64,000 nt of DNA from positions 31,031-95,030 of the forward strand of contig JABLXQ010000022.1 in the NCBI GenBank assembly GCA_013178375.1, read 5' to 3'. This stretch comes from Gammaproteobacteria bacterium. GTDB taxonomy: Bacteria; Pseudomonadota; Gammaproteobacteria; Pseudomonadales; Ketobacteraceae. This document shows positions 1 to 8,216 of the stretch, piece after piece (within the stretch, counting starts at the first letter, position 1; every line of letters begins with the position of its first letter). Made by a program: the position numbers and the translations under genes. The notes under the pieces were generated by a model, which ran no database searches, had not been told where the DNA came from, and saw only the letters and a program-made list of their open reading frames with translations.

Positions 1-1272
1 CATACTGGCCATCGCGTTGTTGACGATGGTGGTGATGCCGGCCGCGTCGATCACCCAGATGCCTTCCTGGGCCATTTCGAACAGGCGACGATATTTTTCC
101 TCGCTGTTGCGCAGGGCATCTTCCATGCGGCGGCGGCTGGTGACATCCGCATGGGTGGCGACGAATCGGCCCGGACTGCCATCGGCCCGGCGTTCCACCA
201 CGCGGCCTCGCATCAAAATGTAGTGCGGGCTGCCATCGGCCCCCGTAACACGGTATTCGGCGGTGCAGAATTCGGACAGGCCCTGAAAATGCCGTTCCAG
301 ACGACGCTCGACATAATTCCAGTCCTCGCCCAACACCTGCTTTTTCCAGTCCTCGCAGTCCAGCGGCGCGTTGGGATCGAGGCCCAGCACGCGGCGGCAT
401 TGCGGCGAAAAATAGCATTGCCCCCGGACCAGGTCCCAGTCGTGGACGCCCTGGCCAGCAGCATCCAGTGCAAACAGCCAGCGTTCCTCGCTGCGTCGCA
501 CATCCCGCAGGCCGGCAACCTGGTGCTGGCGCATCCGGTCCAGCGCCTGCCCCAGGCTGACGATTTCGGCGACACCGTTTTCGCTGAAGGTGGGCACGTC
601 CTGACCGGCGGCAGCGTAATCAGCCTTCTGCTGCAGCCGCCGCAACGGACGCAGCATCTGGCGCCGCAGCAGCAGGAACAGGCAGCCACACGCAAGCAAC
701 ATCAGCAACAGCAGGTAGCCGGCTTCGCGCAAGGTCTGCCACTGCAGGTAACGGTAGGGACGCTCCAGGCTCCAGTGTACAAACAGCGCACCGATGCGAT
801 CCGGACGCATGCTGCCTTCGGTGCGGCTGAACGCAATTGGATAATAGGCAAACAGGTTGTCGCGTGATTCGTCGCTGACCAGCACAGCTCTGGTATTGCG
901 TTGCACCTGGGCAAACTGCGTGCTGTCGAACTGGTGCAGCTGGGTGGCGGCCGGCTGATCGACAATGACGAAATTGGAGCTGTAGCGCACGGTGCCCAGC
1001 TCGTCCACGGCAGCACTCAGCTTGATGTCGTCCAGCAGTTTGAGCATGACCACTTCGCTGGCGACGCTGGAAAAATTGCGATTCGCCAGATCCCGTTCCA
1101 CCCGCGCCTGCGTCATCATCAGCTGGGTGCGCAACTGCACGCCGGCTTCCGCAAACGCATGCTCCTTGCGCGCCAGATACTGGCTCCACACCAGCAGCCC
1201 GCCGGGCAGCCCCAGGCACAACACCAGCAGGCCTGTCACCAGAAAATGTAGCGGGAAGACGCGCCGCTTCAT
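1..1272 (-). CDS. Membrane-bound PAS sensor protein, C-terminus beyond the window (partial)
   Basis: The frame is open from the ATG at 1272 to the left edge (424 codons), so the output domain is missing. It begins MKRRVFPLHFLV with a membrane segment at about residues 8-32. A periplasmic stretch of some 150 residues follows, then a second membrane segment near 185-203 and a short linker. A PAS domain lies at about 265-370 (YFSPQCRRVLGLDP, then YRVTGADGSPHYILMRG), and a second PAS starts with SEEKYRRLFEMAQEGIWVID. The output is probably GGDEF, GGDEF-EAL or a histidine kinase, but this cannot be seen. The ATG overlaps the stop of the upstream substrate-binding lipoprotein (ATGA), so the two are probably translated together. 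Inference: the lipoprotein presents a ligand to this sensor's periplasmic region. Confidence 0.8.
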   Translation of the reverse strand, partial: MKRRVFPLHFLVTGLLVLCLGLPGGLLVWSQYLARKEHAFAEAGVQLRTQLMMTQARVERDLANRNFSSVASEVVMLKLLDDIKLSAAVDELGTVRYSSNFVIVDQPAATQLHQFDSTQFAQVQRNTRAVLVSDESRDNLFAYYPIAFSRTEGSMRPDRIGALFVHWSLERPYRYLQWQTLREAGYLLLLMLLACGCLFLLLRRQMLRPLRRLQQKADYAAAGQDVPTFSENGVAEIVSLGQALDRMRQHQVAGLRDVRRSEERWLFALDAAGQGVHDWDLVRGQCYFSPQCRRVLGLDPNAPLDCEDWKKQVLGEDWNYVERRLERHFQGLSEFCTAEYRVTGADGSPHYILMRGRVVERRADGSPGRFVATHADVTSRRRMEDALRNSEEKYRRLFEMAQEGIWVIDAAGITTIVNNAMASM

Positions 1273-2225
1273 GGTCGCACGCCTTCCAGCCACCGGGGCG
1301 CGGCCATCAGATCGGGTTCGGTATCACCCTGCAGCAGGTTGCGTTCGCGCATCTGCCGGTGCAGTTGCTGCACCTGGGTCTGGAACGGACTGGGATTGCC
1401 TGCCAGCCAGCGGATGTTGTCGTTCAGCGACGGCAGGCGCAGGCCCGCAAACGCATGCTGCAATTCCAGTGACGTGAGTTGCTGGCGGCGCGCAATGAAC
1501 GCATGGGCTTCCGCTGGATGGGTGATCATGTAGCTGCGGGCCTCGTAATAGCCGCGCACCAGATCCTGCAGCTGTTCGTCGCGGCTTTCCAGCACCTCCC
1601 GCCGCGCTACCAGCACGTCGACAATCAGTTCCGGCACCGCGCTGCTGTCGAACAACACCACCGCGCCAGCCTTGCGCAGCAGGGTGCGCACCGGCTCGAA
1701 CGTCACGATCACATCCACCTTGTGCTGCAGCAGGGCTTCCGCATGCTGATCGCTTGGCAGATCCACCAGCTCCACGTCGGCCAGGGTCAGCCCGGCCTGG
1801 TCCAGCGCCGCCGCGAGCATGATCGCACCCAGCGCGGTGCTTTCCACTCCCACCCGTTTGCCACGGATATCCGCCAGTGACTTGATCTCGGGCCAGGCCA
1901 TCACCACGTCAGCGCCATTGGAGAAATCCATCGCCATCAGCACCGACAGAGGTTCACCCTGGGACCCCAGCAGCAGGGCTTCGTCCAGGGTCATCGCGGC
2001 CACTTCCACGCTGCCATTGCGCAGCGCCCGCATGACATCTGTTGTGGACGCGAGCTGCACCACTTCGATGTCGCTGTGGAAGGCATCGAGATAACGGGCC
2101 AGATAGAGAGGTTCGTAACCGGGCCATTGATTGGTGGCCACCTTGAGGGGACGCTGGCTCACGTCCTGGCATCCCGCCAGAAACAGATACAGAATCGCCA
2201 GGAGCAGAATCCCGCCCTTTTTCAT
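1269..2225 (-). CDS. NMT1/SsuA-type periplasmic substrate-binding lipoprotein
   Basis: The chosen start, MKKGGILLLAILYLF, gives a lipoprotein signal ending LFLAGC; the frame stays open 25 codons further upstream but that extension has no signal character. The mature protein begins LKVATNQWPGYEPLYLARY, typical of the NMT1/taurine/nitrate-binding family. It continues with a two-lobe type II binding fold (DIRGKRVGVESTALG, VDLPSDQHAEALLQHKVDVIVTFEP shape). No ABC permease or ATPase lies nearby. The stop overlaps the start of a membrane PAS sensor, which suggests sensing rather than transport. It would be lipid-anchored in the periplasm. The ligand is unknown. Confidence 0.85.
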   Translation of the reverse strand: MKKGGILLLAILYLFLAGCQDVSQRPLKVATNQWPGYEPLYLARYLDAFHSDIEVVQLASTTDVMRALRNGSVEVAAMTLDEALLLGSQGEPLSVLMAMDFSNGADVVMAWPEIKSLADIRGKRVGVESTALGAIMLAAALDQAGLTLADVELVDLPSDQHAEALLQHKVDVIVTFEPVRTLLRKAGAVVLFDSSAVPELIVDVLVARREVLESRDEQLQDLVRGYYEARSYMITHPAEAHAFIARRQQLTSLELQHAFAGLRLPSLNDNIRWLAGNPSPFQTQVQQLHRQMRERNLLQGDTEPDLMAAPRWLEGVRP

Positions 2226-2305
2226 TGCCAGCCGCCGGTTACGAATTGAAGACGCAGTCTTTTCACTATAGCAATGAATATCCGCCACCGCCGATGGCAA
2301 GCCGA

Positions 2306-3466
2306 TCAGAACTGATTGAAAAACAGCTCGATGCCCACCAGTAGTGACAGCACGTCATCGAAGTCGTCATTGTGGCCGAATTCGTCTTCACGGGGATAAG
2401 CGATCTGGGGCACCACGTTAAGGTACAACCAATCGCGGTACAGCTCCTGGCGATAGATCAGGCTGACGTAATAAACGTTGACCTGGGGATTGGACCAACT
2501 GGTCCCCAGCACGCCGATCTGGTAATCCAGCAGACGGCGCTGGTCCAGCGTATGGTACAGATCAAACACCTGCGCCATTTCCAGCGTGTCTTCCTCTTCG
2601 CGCCACTGCAACGACGAAGTGGAACGGAACAGCAACTGCGGTCCCAGCACATGATCGAACGCCAGGGCGTTCTTGGCGCTGAAACCGTCTTCGGCAAACC
2701 AGGCCGCACCGTTGCGCACAATCATGTTCCAGTTGGCGCCCAGCGGCACCTCGCGCCGGGTGTTGAAGCGCACGAACGGATCCAGCGGCCAGCGCACCTT
2801 GACGCCACCCTGCAGCCGGCCTTCCCAGTTGTCGGCCTCATTCTTCATGGTACGCACCGCACCGGCAAAGAGGGATTTCTCCTCGTCCACCGACTGTACC
2901 TGGCTGGTAGGCAACGTTTGCTCCGCCAGGCTTTCGGAGTCGAAATCCGGGCGATAGGTCAGCACCAGACGGTAGCGGCGCTTGGTGGCCGGCAGATCAA
3001 GGCGGAATTTCAGATCGTTGTCCGGATCCCACTTGCCGCCTTCAATCCAGCGCTCCGCCAGCTGCAGCTTCATGAAGGTTTCATTTTCCTCGGCCATGGC
3101 GCGATCGCCGGCCAGATAGCGGTCGATGGCGCGGGCCATCACATTCACCTGGGTGGAAATGCTTCTACGCCGACCCAGCAAATAGTTGACGCTGCGATCC
3201 ATGTAACCTTCCGGTTCCACTTCCGGCAGTTCCCCGTCTTCCGGCAGATCCTCCAGCTCCACGCTGGTATCGATCCAGGGCCATTCCTGCGGCAGAAAAT
3301 CCGGCGCATACGCCACCAGGGGCGCATCATCCGTACCCGGCTGTGGAATAACGGCAGAAGGCGATTCGGAACGCGGAGGATCGGAATAGGTGGCAGCCTG
3401 CGCGGACGCAGCCAGCAGAAGTGCCAGCCCGAACACCAGCGCCCGGGCAGTGGTCGCTTCAGGCAT
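2306..3466 (-). CDS. Exported, outer-membrane-like protein of unknown function
   Basis: The start at 3466 gives the signal peptide MPEATTARALVFGLALLLAASAQA; an earlier in-frame start at 3493 would put charged residues in front of it. The mature protein is about 360 residues. An acidic N-terminal part (PEDGELPEVEPEGYMDRS) precedes alternating beta-strand patterns (RYRLVLTYRPDF, GGVKVRWPLDPFVRF, LNVVPQIAYPRED) and a C-terminal GIELFFNQF. A terminal Phe and alternating strands suggest an outer-membrane barrel or surface protein. The start overlaps the end of the REC-GGDEF-EAL gene by 8 nt, so it belongs to the signalling operon. I do not recognise the family by name. Confidence 0.75.
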   Translation of the reverse strand: MPEATTARALVFGLALLLAASAQAATYSDPPRSESPSAVIPQPGTDDAPLVAYAPDFLPQEWPWIDTSVELEDLPEDGELPEVEPEGYMDRSVNYLLGRRRSISTQVNVMARAIDRYLAGDRAMAEENETFMKLQLAERWIEGGKWDPDNDLKFRLDLPATKRRYRLVLTYRPDFDSESLAEQTLPTSQVQSVDEEKSLFAGAVRTMKNEADNWEGRLQGGVKVRWPLDPFVRFNTRREVPLGANWNMIVRNGAAWFAEDGFSAKNALAFDHVLGPQLLFRSTSSLQWREEEDTLEMAQVFDLYHTLDQRRLLDYQIGVLGTSWSNPQVNVYYVSLIYRQELYRDWLYLNVVPQIAYPREDEFGHNDDFDDVLSLLVGIELFFNQF

Positions 3467-5141
3467 CGATGGGACGGGGCTTTTCGATACCATAGCCCTG
3501 CCCGAAATCCACCCCGAGTTCCCGCAGACGATCCTCGATGGCCTTGTTCTCGACGAACTCCGCCACGGTGATCAGGCCCGCAGAATGGGCGATATTGTTG
3601 CAGGCCTCGACGATGGCCTGATCCATGGGATCGTTGAGGATGTTGCGCACGAAGCCACCGTCGATCTTCAGCACGTCTACCGGAATCGCCTTCAGATAGG
3701 CGAATGAACTCATGCCCACGCCAAAATCATCCAGGGCAAACAGAAAACCCAGATCGCGGATTTCGGAAATGAACTGCGACGCGGTTTCCAGATTGGAGAT
3801 GGCTGTAGTTTCGGTGATTTCAAAACAGATCTTGCGCTGGGGCAAATCGAATTCTTCCCGGCACTGGTGGACAAATTCAAAAAAGGATTCGTCGCTCAGG
3901 GATGAGCCTGACAAATTGATGAAGAACAGATCGCCATCGCCCGACCGGTTCTGCTCCAGGCGCTTTTTGACATGGGCAAAGGCGTTGCGAATCACCCAGC
4001 GATCGATCAGCGGCATCAGATTGAAGCGTTCTGCCGCCGGCATGAACATGCCGGGCGCGATAATGGTGTCGCCATCGCGCATGCGCACCAGAAATTCCTC
4101 GTGCCGGGCCGGCTGCGCCAACCCCACGATGGCCTGGGAATACAGTACGAACGCATCTTCATCCAGTGCCCGCCGGATACGCGAGGCCCAGTGCATCTGA
4201 TCGCGGCGCTGGGTCAGCTCGCGGTCGTGGGCATCGAACACCTGGATGTAACTGCGGCCCTTGTCCTTGGCGGCATAGCAGGCCATATCGGCGCTGGCCA
4301 GCACTTCTTCCACGTCGGTGGACGCACTGTTCAACTGCACCACACCAATGCTGGAGGAAACCACGAAGCGCTGATCATTCCAGAGGAAACGGAATTCCTT
4401 GATGGCGTTGTGTACCTTGCGCGCGGCTTCCAGGGCTTCATCCAGGTTGCACTGCCACAGCAGGATACCGAATTCGTCGCCGCCCATGCGGGACACGCGA
4501 TCCTGCTCGCGCAGCTCGCCCTTGATCACCTTGCCGATCTGCTTGAGCAGTTCATCGCCGGCCACATGGCCGCAGGTGTCGTTGATGATCTTGAACTGAT
4601 CCAGATCCACGTACAGCAGCGCATGTTCATGGTCGTGGACGCGGGCACTTTCCAGCACCGTCTCCAGCTGCTTCTTGAACTGGTCGCGGTTCATCAGATC
4701 GGTGAGGGAATCGTGATAGGTCAGGTAGGCGACCTGCTGCTCCGCCTCCTTGCGTGCATTGCGGTGCTCGGCGTCACGCAGCTCGCGCTCCACTGCCGGT
4801 ACCAGCCGGGACAGATTGTCCTTCATGATGTAATCCTGCGCGCCGGCCTTCATCGAATTCACCGCCACATCGTCGGTGATGGCGCCGGACACCACGATCA
4901 CCGGCGTTTCCGGCTGGATGGCCTTGACCAGCTGCAGGGCTTCAGAGGAACTGAACGCGGGCATGTTGTGGTCGGTCACCACCAGATCCCAATGCTGGCG
5001 GTTGAGGGAAACGCGCATGTCCTCGGCTGTGTCCACCCGTTCGAACCAGCAGGTCAATCCCCCTTTTTTTAATTGCCGAACCAATAGCAGTGCATCATCT
5101 TCCGAATCATCGGCGATCAGCACCTTGAGCAGCCTGTCCAC
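3459..5141 (-). CDS. Response regulator with GGDEF and EAL domains (c-di-GMP turnover)
   Basis: It is 560 residues and cytoplasmic. The receiver domain is at about 5-120 with phospho-acceptor D57 (VVTDHNMP). The GGDEF domain is at about 140-300, with an intact MGGDEFG motif (220-224) and an upstream RxxD inhibitory site (REQD, 211-214), so it looks able to make c-di-GMP. The EAL domain is at about 315-555. Its signature reads EFL (349-351) in place of EAL, but the metal and catalytic residues remain visible in FEITETTA, ALDDFGVGMSSFAYLK, LKIDGGF and VAEFVE. It could be bifunctional. It follows a CheY-like regulator and a YfiR-linked kinase, so phosphorylation from that kinase is the obvious input. 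Confidence 0.93.
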   Translation of the reverse strand: MDRLLKVLIADDSEDDALLLVRQLKKGGLTCWFERVDTAEDMRVSLNRQHWDLVVTDHNMPAFSSSEALQLVKAIQPETPVIVVSGAITDDVAVNSMKAGAQDYIMKDNLSRLVPAVERELRDAEHRNARKEAEQQVAYLTYHDSLTDLMNRDQFKKQLETVLESARVHDHEHALLYVDLDQFKIINDTCGHVAGDELLKQIGKVIKGELREQDRVSRMGGDEFGILLWQCNLDEALEAARKVHNAIKEFRFLWNDQRFVVSSSIGVVQLNSASTDVEEVLASADMACYAAKDKGRSYIQVFDAHDRELTQRRDQMHWASRIRRALDEDAFVLYSQAIVGLAQPARHEEFLVRMRDGDTIIAPGMFMPAAERFNLMPLIDRWVIRNAFAHVKKRLEQNRSGDGDLFFINLSGSSLSDESFFEFVHQCREEFDLPQRKICFEITETTAISNLETASQFISEIRDLGFLFALDDFGVGMSSFAYLKAIPVDVLKIDGGFVRNILNDPMDQAIVEACNNIAHSAGLITVAEFVENKAIEDRLRELGVDFGQGYGIEKPRPIDA

Positions 5142-5164
5142 GCGTCTCTCCAGCCGGTTTTCAA

Positions 5165-5605
5165 TCAGTATAGTGCGGGAACGCGATTGACACCCAACCA
5201 GTACTGGCCCAGCAGTTTGACCTGCTCGACAAACTCGTTGAAATCCACTGGCTTGTTGATATAGCTGTTGGCGCCGTTGTCGTAACCGTCGATCAGATCC
5301 TGGGGTTCATCCGACGATGTCAGCAGCACCACTGGCATCCGGCTGGTACGGTTGTCCATGCGGATGGAGCGCAGGACATCAATGCCATTGAGCTTGGGAA
5401 GTTTGAGATCCAGGAACACAACCTTGGGCTGTTCACCCACATTGCGTCCTTCGTATTTGCCGCGCCCGAAGAGGTATTCCAGCGCTTCTTCCCCGTCGCG
5501 GGCCACGACCACATGGTTGGGGACACTGGTCTTTTTCAATGCTCGCAACGCCAACAGCTCATCATCGGCGTTATCTTCAACTAACAGTATGGTCATAGGA
5601 TCCAT
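5165..5605 (-). CDS. Single-domain response regulator (Rcp1/CheY-like)
   Basis: This is a 146-residue stand-alone receiver. It begins MTILLVEDNADDELLALRAL, with acidic pocket E10-D11 and phospho-acceptor D66 in VVFLDLKLPK. It has the switch Ser/Thr in LLTSS and the conserved Lys in YINKPVDF. The long alpha2 region (EYLFGRGKYEGRNV) is typical of Rcp1-like regulators that pair with phytochrome-type or CHASE/HAMP kinases. Starts at codon 1 or codon 4 are both possible. It lies between the histidine kinase and the REC-GGDEF-EAL gene and probably shuttles phosphate within this operon. Confidence 0.93.
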   Translation of the reverse strand: MDPMTILLVEDNADDELLALRALKKTSVPNHVVVARDGEEALEYLFGRGKYEGRNVGEQPKVVFLDLKLPKLNGIDVLRSIRMDNRTSRMPVVLLTSSDEPQDLIDGYDNGANSYINKPVDFNEFVEQVKLLGQYWLGVNRVPALY

Positions 5606-5747
5606 TCTTATTATTCCAGGACGAAATATCGAAGATTACTGCGAGCATCGAAGACGTTACGTCCAGTCACCGGAAAGGTCAACATCTCCGGCGCTTTTCA
5701 TTTACCCAGGTCACTAAATTGCTTTTGGATACAGGCAGGAACAGCGC

Positions 5748-7178
5748 TCAGCCGAGCGTGAAATGGAAGGTGGCGCCCTTGCCAGGCTCGCTTTCAGCCC
5801 AGATATCGCCGCCGTGACGGTGGATCACCCGCGCCACCGTGGCCAGGCCGATGCCGGTGCCTTCGAATTCCTCCTTGGTATGCAGGCGCTGGAACGCACC
5901 GAACAGCTTGTCGGCGTAACGCATGTCGAAACCGGCACCGTTGTCGCGCACGAAATAGACCTTGTCGACGCACCCCATCGCCACCGATGCCACCGCCTGT
6001 TTGGCACTGTACTTCCAGGCGTTGTCGATCAGGTTGGTCAGCGCGATCCGCATCAGCTTGGCGTCGCAGCTGGCCATCATGCCGTCCTGGATTTCGACGC
6101 TGACCATGCGGCTGGGATACTCTTCCTGCAACTCACGCACAATGTCCCGCGCCATCGCCGACAGGTCGGTTGGCTCGGGCACAATCTCCTGCCGCGTCAC
6201 CCGCGACAGCCGCAGCAGGCTGTCGATCAGCAGACCCATGCGCTGGGTGGCGGCACGCACACGGTCGAGGTAACTCTTGCCAACGTCATCCAGCACATCA
6301 TTGTATTCCTCGAGCAACGCCTGGCTGAAGCCGTCGATGGCACGCAGGGGCGAACGCAAATCGTGGGACACCGAATAACTGAACGCCTCCAGCTCGCGAT
6401 TCGCCGTGCGCAGTTCCGCAGTACGCTCGCTGACTATGGTTTCCAGTTCTGCCTTGTTCTGCTTCAGTTCCTTGTCGCTCTGTTCGATCACCGCCAGCAT
6501 CTGGTTGAACGCATCCACGGTCTGGCCGATTTCGTCCTCACTGGTTTTTTCCGCCCGCAGCGAGTAGTCATTCTGGTGCGCAATGCGGCCCGCCGTTTCC
6601 GCCAGCCGGGTGATCGAATGCGTGATGACCTGCTGCAGCCACATCGCCACCAGCAGCGACACCACTGAAATCACCGCCAGCGCCGTCAGCATCATGTAGA
6701 TGTAGCGCCGCATGTGCTGCTCGACATAATCCAGATTGGCACGCACATACAGGCTGCCCAGCAGCGTATCGTCCATGTAGATGGTTTTGCGCATCTGATA
6801 ATGATCGCCCATGAACCCGGTCACGATGATGTCCAGCGAGGATGGGCAGTCCACCGCATTGTTGTCACCGGGGAAGGAATGAACCTTCAGCTCACCACTG
6901 GCCGCGTAGATGCAGGCCACTTCCACGGTGTTGTCGAAGCGCAGGCTGTTGACGCTTTCCTGCAGGGTGCGGGCATCGTCGAACATCAGCGCCGCCGACA
7001 GTTGCGCGATGGCCACCCGCGACACCACATCGATCTCGTGCTCCAGCTGGTCACGCATGTGGGAGCGTTCATAAATCACGAAGAAGAGTCCGATCAGCAC
7101 CACGCCGCTGGCGATGGTGAACAGCATCATCAGGGTAAGTTTCTGCTTGAAGGAAAAGCGCCGCCAGAAACCGTGCAT
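5748..7178 (-). CDS. Sensor histidine kinase with CHASE8-like periplasmic domain and HAMP
   Basis: It has 476 residues. TM1 is at about 14-34. The periplasmic domain at about 40-155 contains an ALMFDDARTLQESVNSLR pattern typical of CHASE8. TM2 is at about 160-180 and HAMP at about 180-235. The HisKA H-box has phospho-His 272 (YSVSHDLRSPLRAI). The ATPase follows with N-box NLIDNAWKYS, DNGAGFDM and GTGIGLATVARV. Its ATG overlaps the yfiR stop by one base (TGATG). In the known YfiBNR system the CHASE8-HAMP protein is a diguanylate cyclase; here the same sensor half is joined to a kinase. YfiR is therefore inferred to regulate a phosphorelay. Confidence 0.93.
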   Translation of the reverse strand: MHGFWRRFSFKQKLTLMMLFTIASGVVLIGLFFVIYERSHMRDQLEHEIDVVSRVAIAQLSAALMFDDARTLQESVNSLRFDNTVEVACIYAASGELKVHSFPGDNNAVDCPSSLDIIVTGFMGDHYQMRKTIYMDDTLLGSLYVRANLDYVEQHMRRYIYMMLTALAVISVVSLLVAMWLQQVITHSITRLAETAGRIAHQNDYSLRAEKTSEDEIGQTVDAFNQMLAVIEQSDKELKQNKAELETIVSERTAELRTANRELEAFSYSVSHDLRSPLRAIDGFSQALLEEYNDVLDDVGKSYLDRVRAATQRMGLLIDSLLRLSRVTRQEIVPEPTDLSAMARDIVRELQEEYPSRMVSVEIQDGMMASCDAKLMRIALTNLIDNAWKYSAKQAVASVAMGCVDKVYFVRDNGAGFDMRYADKLFGAFQRLHTKEEFEGTGIGLATVARVIHRHGGDIWAESEPGKGATFHFTLG

Positions 7179-7729
7179 CAGCGCACCTGCCTGGCCAGTT
7201 GCAACAGTTTCGAACTCATCTGCAGCCCGCTGTCACGGACAGCCTGCAGGTTGATATCGAAGCGGATGCGATTGTTTTCGGAGAGCAGTTCGATGACGCC
7301 GCCGTCCTGGACGAAGCCGGACTGGTCACTCACCGTGAGAACGGGGTGGTTGGTCAGCCCCCGCAGAACCGTGTCGGTCTTCGCCGATCCCGCCACAAAC
7401 AGTATGTCACAGCCATCCAGTTCGCTGAGGCTGGCAGGCTGGACCACCTTGAGTTCGAAATTGCGGACCTTCCGCCCGGACAGCTGATAGAGATATTCAC
7501 CAAAGGGGTTGCGATCGAAGATGCACAGACGCAGGTCGCCGCCGCGCTGCTCCATCTCCTCCGGCCAGGTAACGAACTTGGTGAAGTTGTAGATGAAGGC
7601 CGCCTTGATCTGATAGATGTCCTCGGCCTGGGTCTGCGCCGGAGCAAGGGCAATCAGCAGGCAACACAAGACCCGCGTCACCCAGCTGCCGCCCCGCCAA
7701 CCTGTCCCTTTCCGGTATCCCTTAGTCAT
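7178..7729 (-). CDS. yfiR: YfiR family periplasmic regulator (DUF4154)
   Basis: A 183-residue exported protein. A positively charged N-terminus is followed by a hydrophobic core (VLCCLLIALAPAQTQA) and a likely cleavage before EDIYQ. The family hallmark AAFIYNFTKFVTWP is clear, followed by LRLCIFDRNPFGEYL, CDILFVAGSAKTD and a C-terminal IRFDINLQAVRDSGLQMSS. YfiR proteins bind CHASE8-type sensors from the periplasm and hold them off until envelope or redox stress. It heads the operon; an AGGA sequence lies just upstream of the ATG. The gene symbol is by family resemblance. Confidence 0.9.
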   Translation of the reverse strand: MTKGYRKGTGWRGGSWVTRVLCCLLIALAPAQTQAEDIYQIKAAFIYNFTKFVTWPEEMEQRGGDLRLCIFDRNPFGEYLYQLSGRKVRNFELKVVQPASLSELDGCDILFVAGSAKTDTVLRGLTNHPVLTVSDQSGFVQDGGVIELLSENNRIRFDINLQAVRDSGLQMSSKLLQLARQVR

Positions 7730-7762
7730 CTATCCTGGTGAATTCCTTGGTGTACGCACTTC

Positions 7763-7792
7763 ACTATAGTGCACTTTTTTCGTGCCTGTCGC
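7763..7792 (-). promoter_or_regulatory. Candidate promoter of the yfiR-kinase operon
   Basis: Reading the minus strand, a TATAGT (-10 like, at 7768-7763) lies 18 nt after GCGACA (-35 like, at 7792-7787), about 34 nt upstream of the yfiR ATG. The -10 sits in the symmetrical element CACTATAGTG. The -35 match is weak. Confidence 0.3.
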
Positions 7793-7913
7793 CCAGGGCC
7801 GCGCAGGGATTCCAGCGCGGATGGTTAGGTGGATTCCCCTAATAAATCCGTCTACATTGCGCCGCTGTCATGTTTATCCATCCGGTTAACCCACTCATAT
7901 TTGCAGGTACCTC

Positions 7914-8213
7914 ATGAAAAATCTGGAACAGATCGCCGAACTGGCACTGCGTCAGCTGGACACCGCCGGCTATTACCTGGGTCGCTACGGCATCAGCGAC
8001 CGTATCAACCGCCATAACCTGATTGCCCTGGTGATGACTCAGAAGGAGCGGGCACGGGGCGAATTGTCCCGGCTGGAACTCAGGGCGGCACTGCAGCGCA
8101 AGCGCCTGCAGCAAACGCTGGATCAGGTGAACCGCAGCGCCGACCAATTGATCGATTTGGTACCCGCTCCGCTGGCGCAACAGCTGCACCGCGCCAAGGC
8201 GCGGGTCATCTGA
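7914..8213 (+). CDS. Small helical protein of unknown function
   Basis: A 99-residue protein, MKNLEQIAELALRQLDTAGYY..., with no signal peptide or membrane segment. It is almost entirely predicted helix with heptad-like spacing (SRLELRAALQRKRLQQTLDQV, read as two halves) and is rich in Arg, Gln and Leu. The length and amphipathic helices resemble small phasin-like or coiled-coil scaffold proteins, but no family signature is visible. It diverges from the yfiR operon and converges on the HDOD gene with only 3 nt between stops. Confidence 0.7.
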   Translation: MKNLEQIAELALRQLDTAGYYLGRYGISDRINRHNLIALVMTQKERARGELSRLELRAALQRKRLQQTLDQVNRSADQLIDLVPAPLAQQLHRAKARVI

Positions 8214-8216
8214 ACG

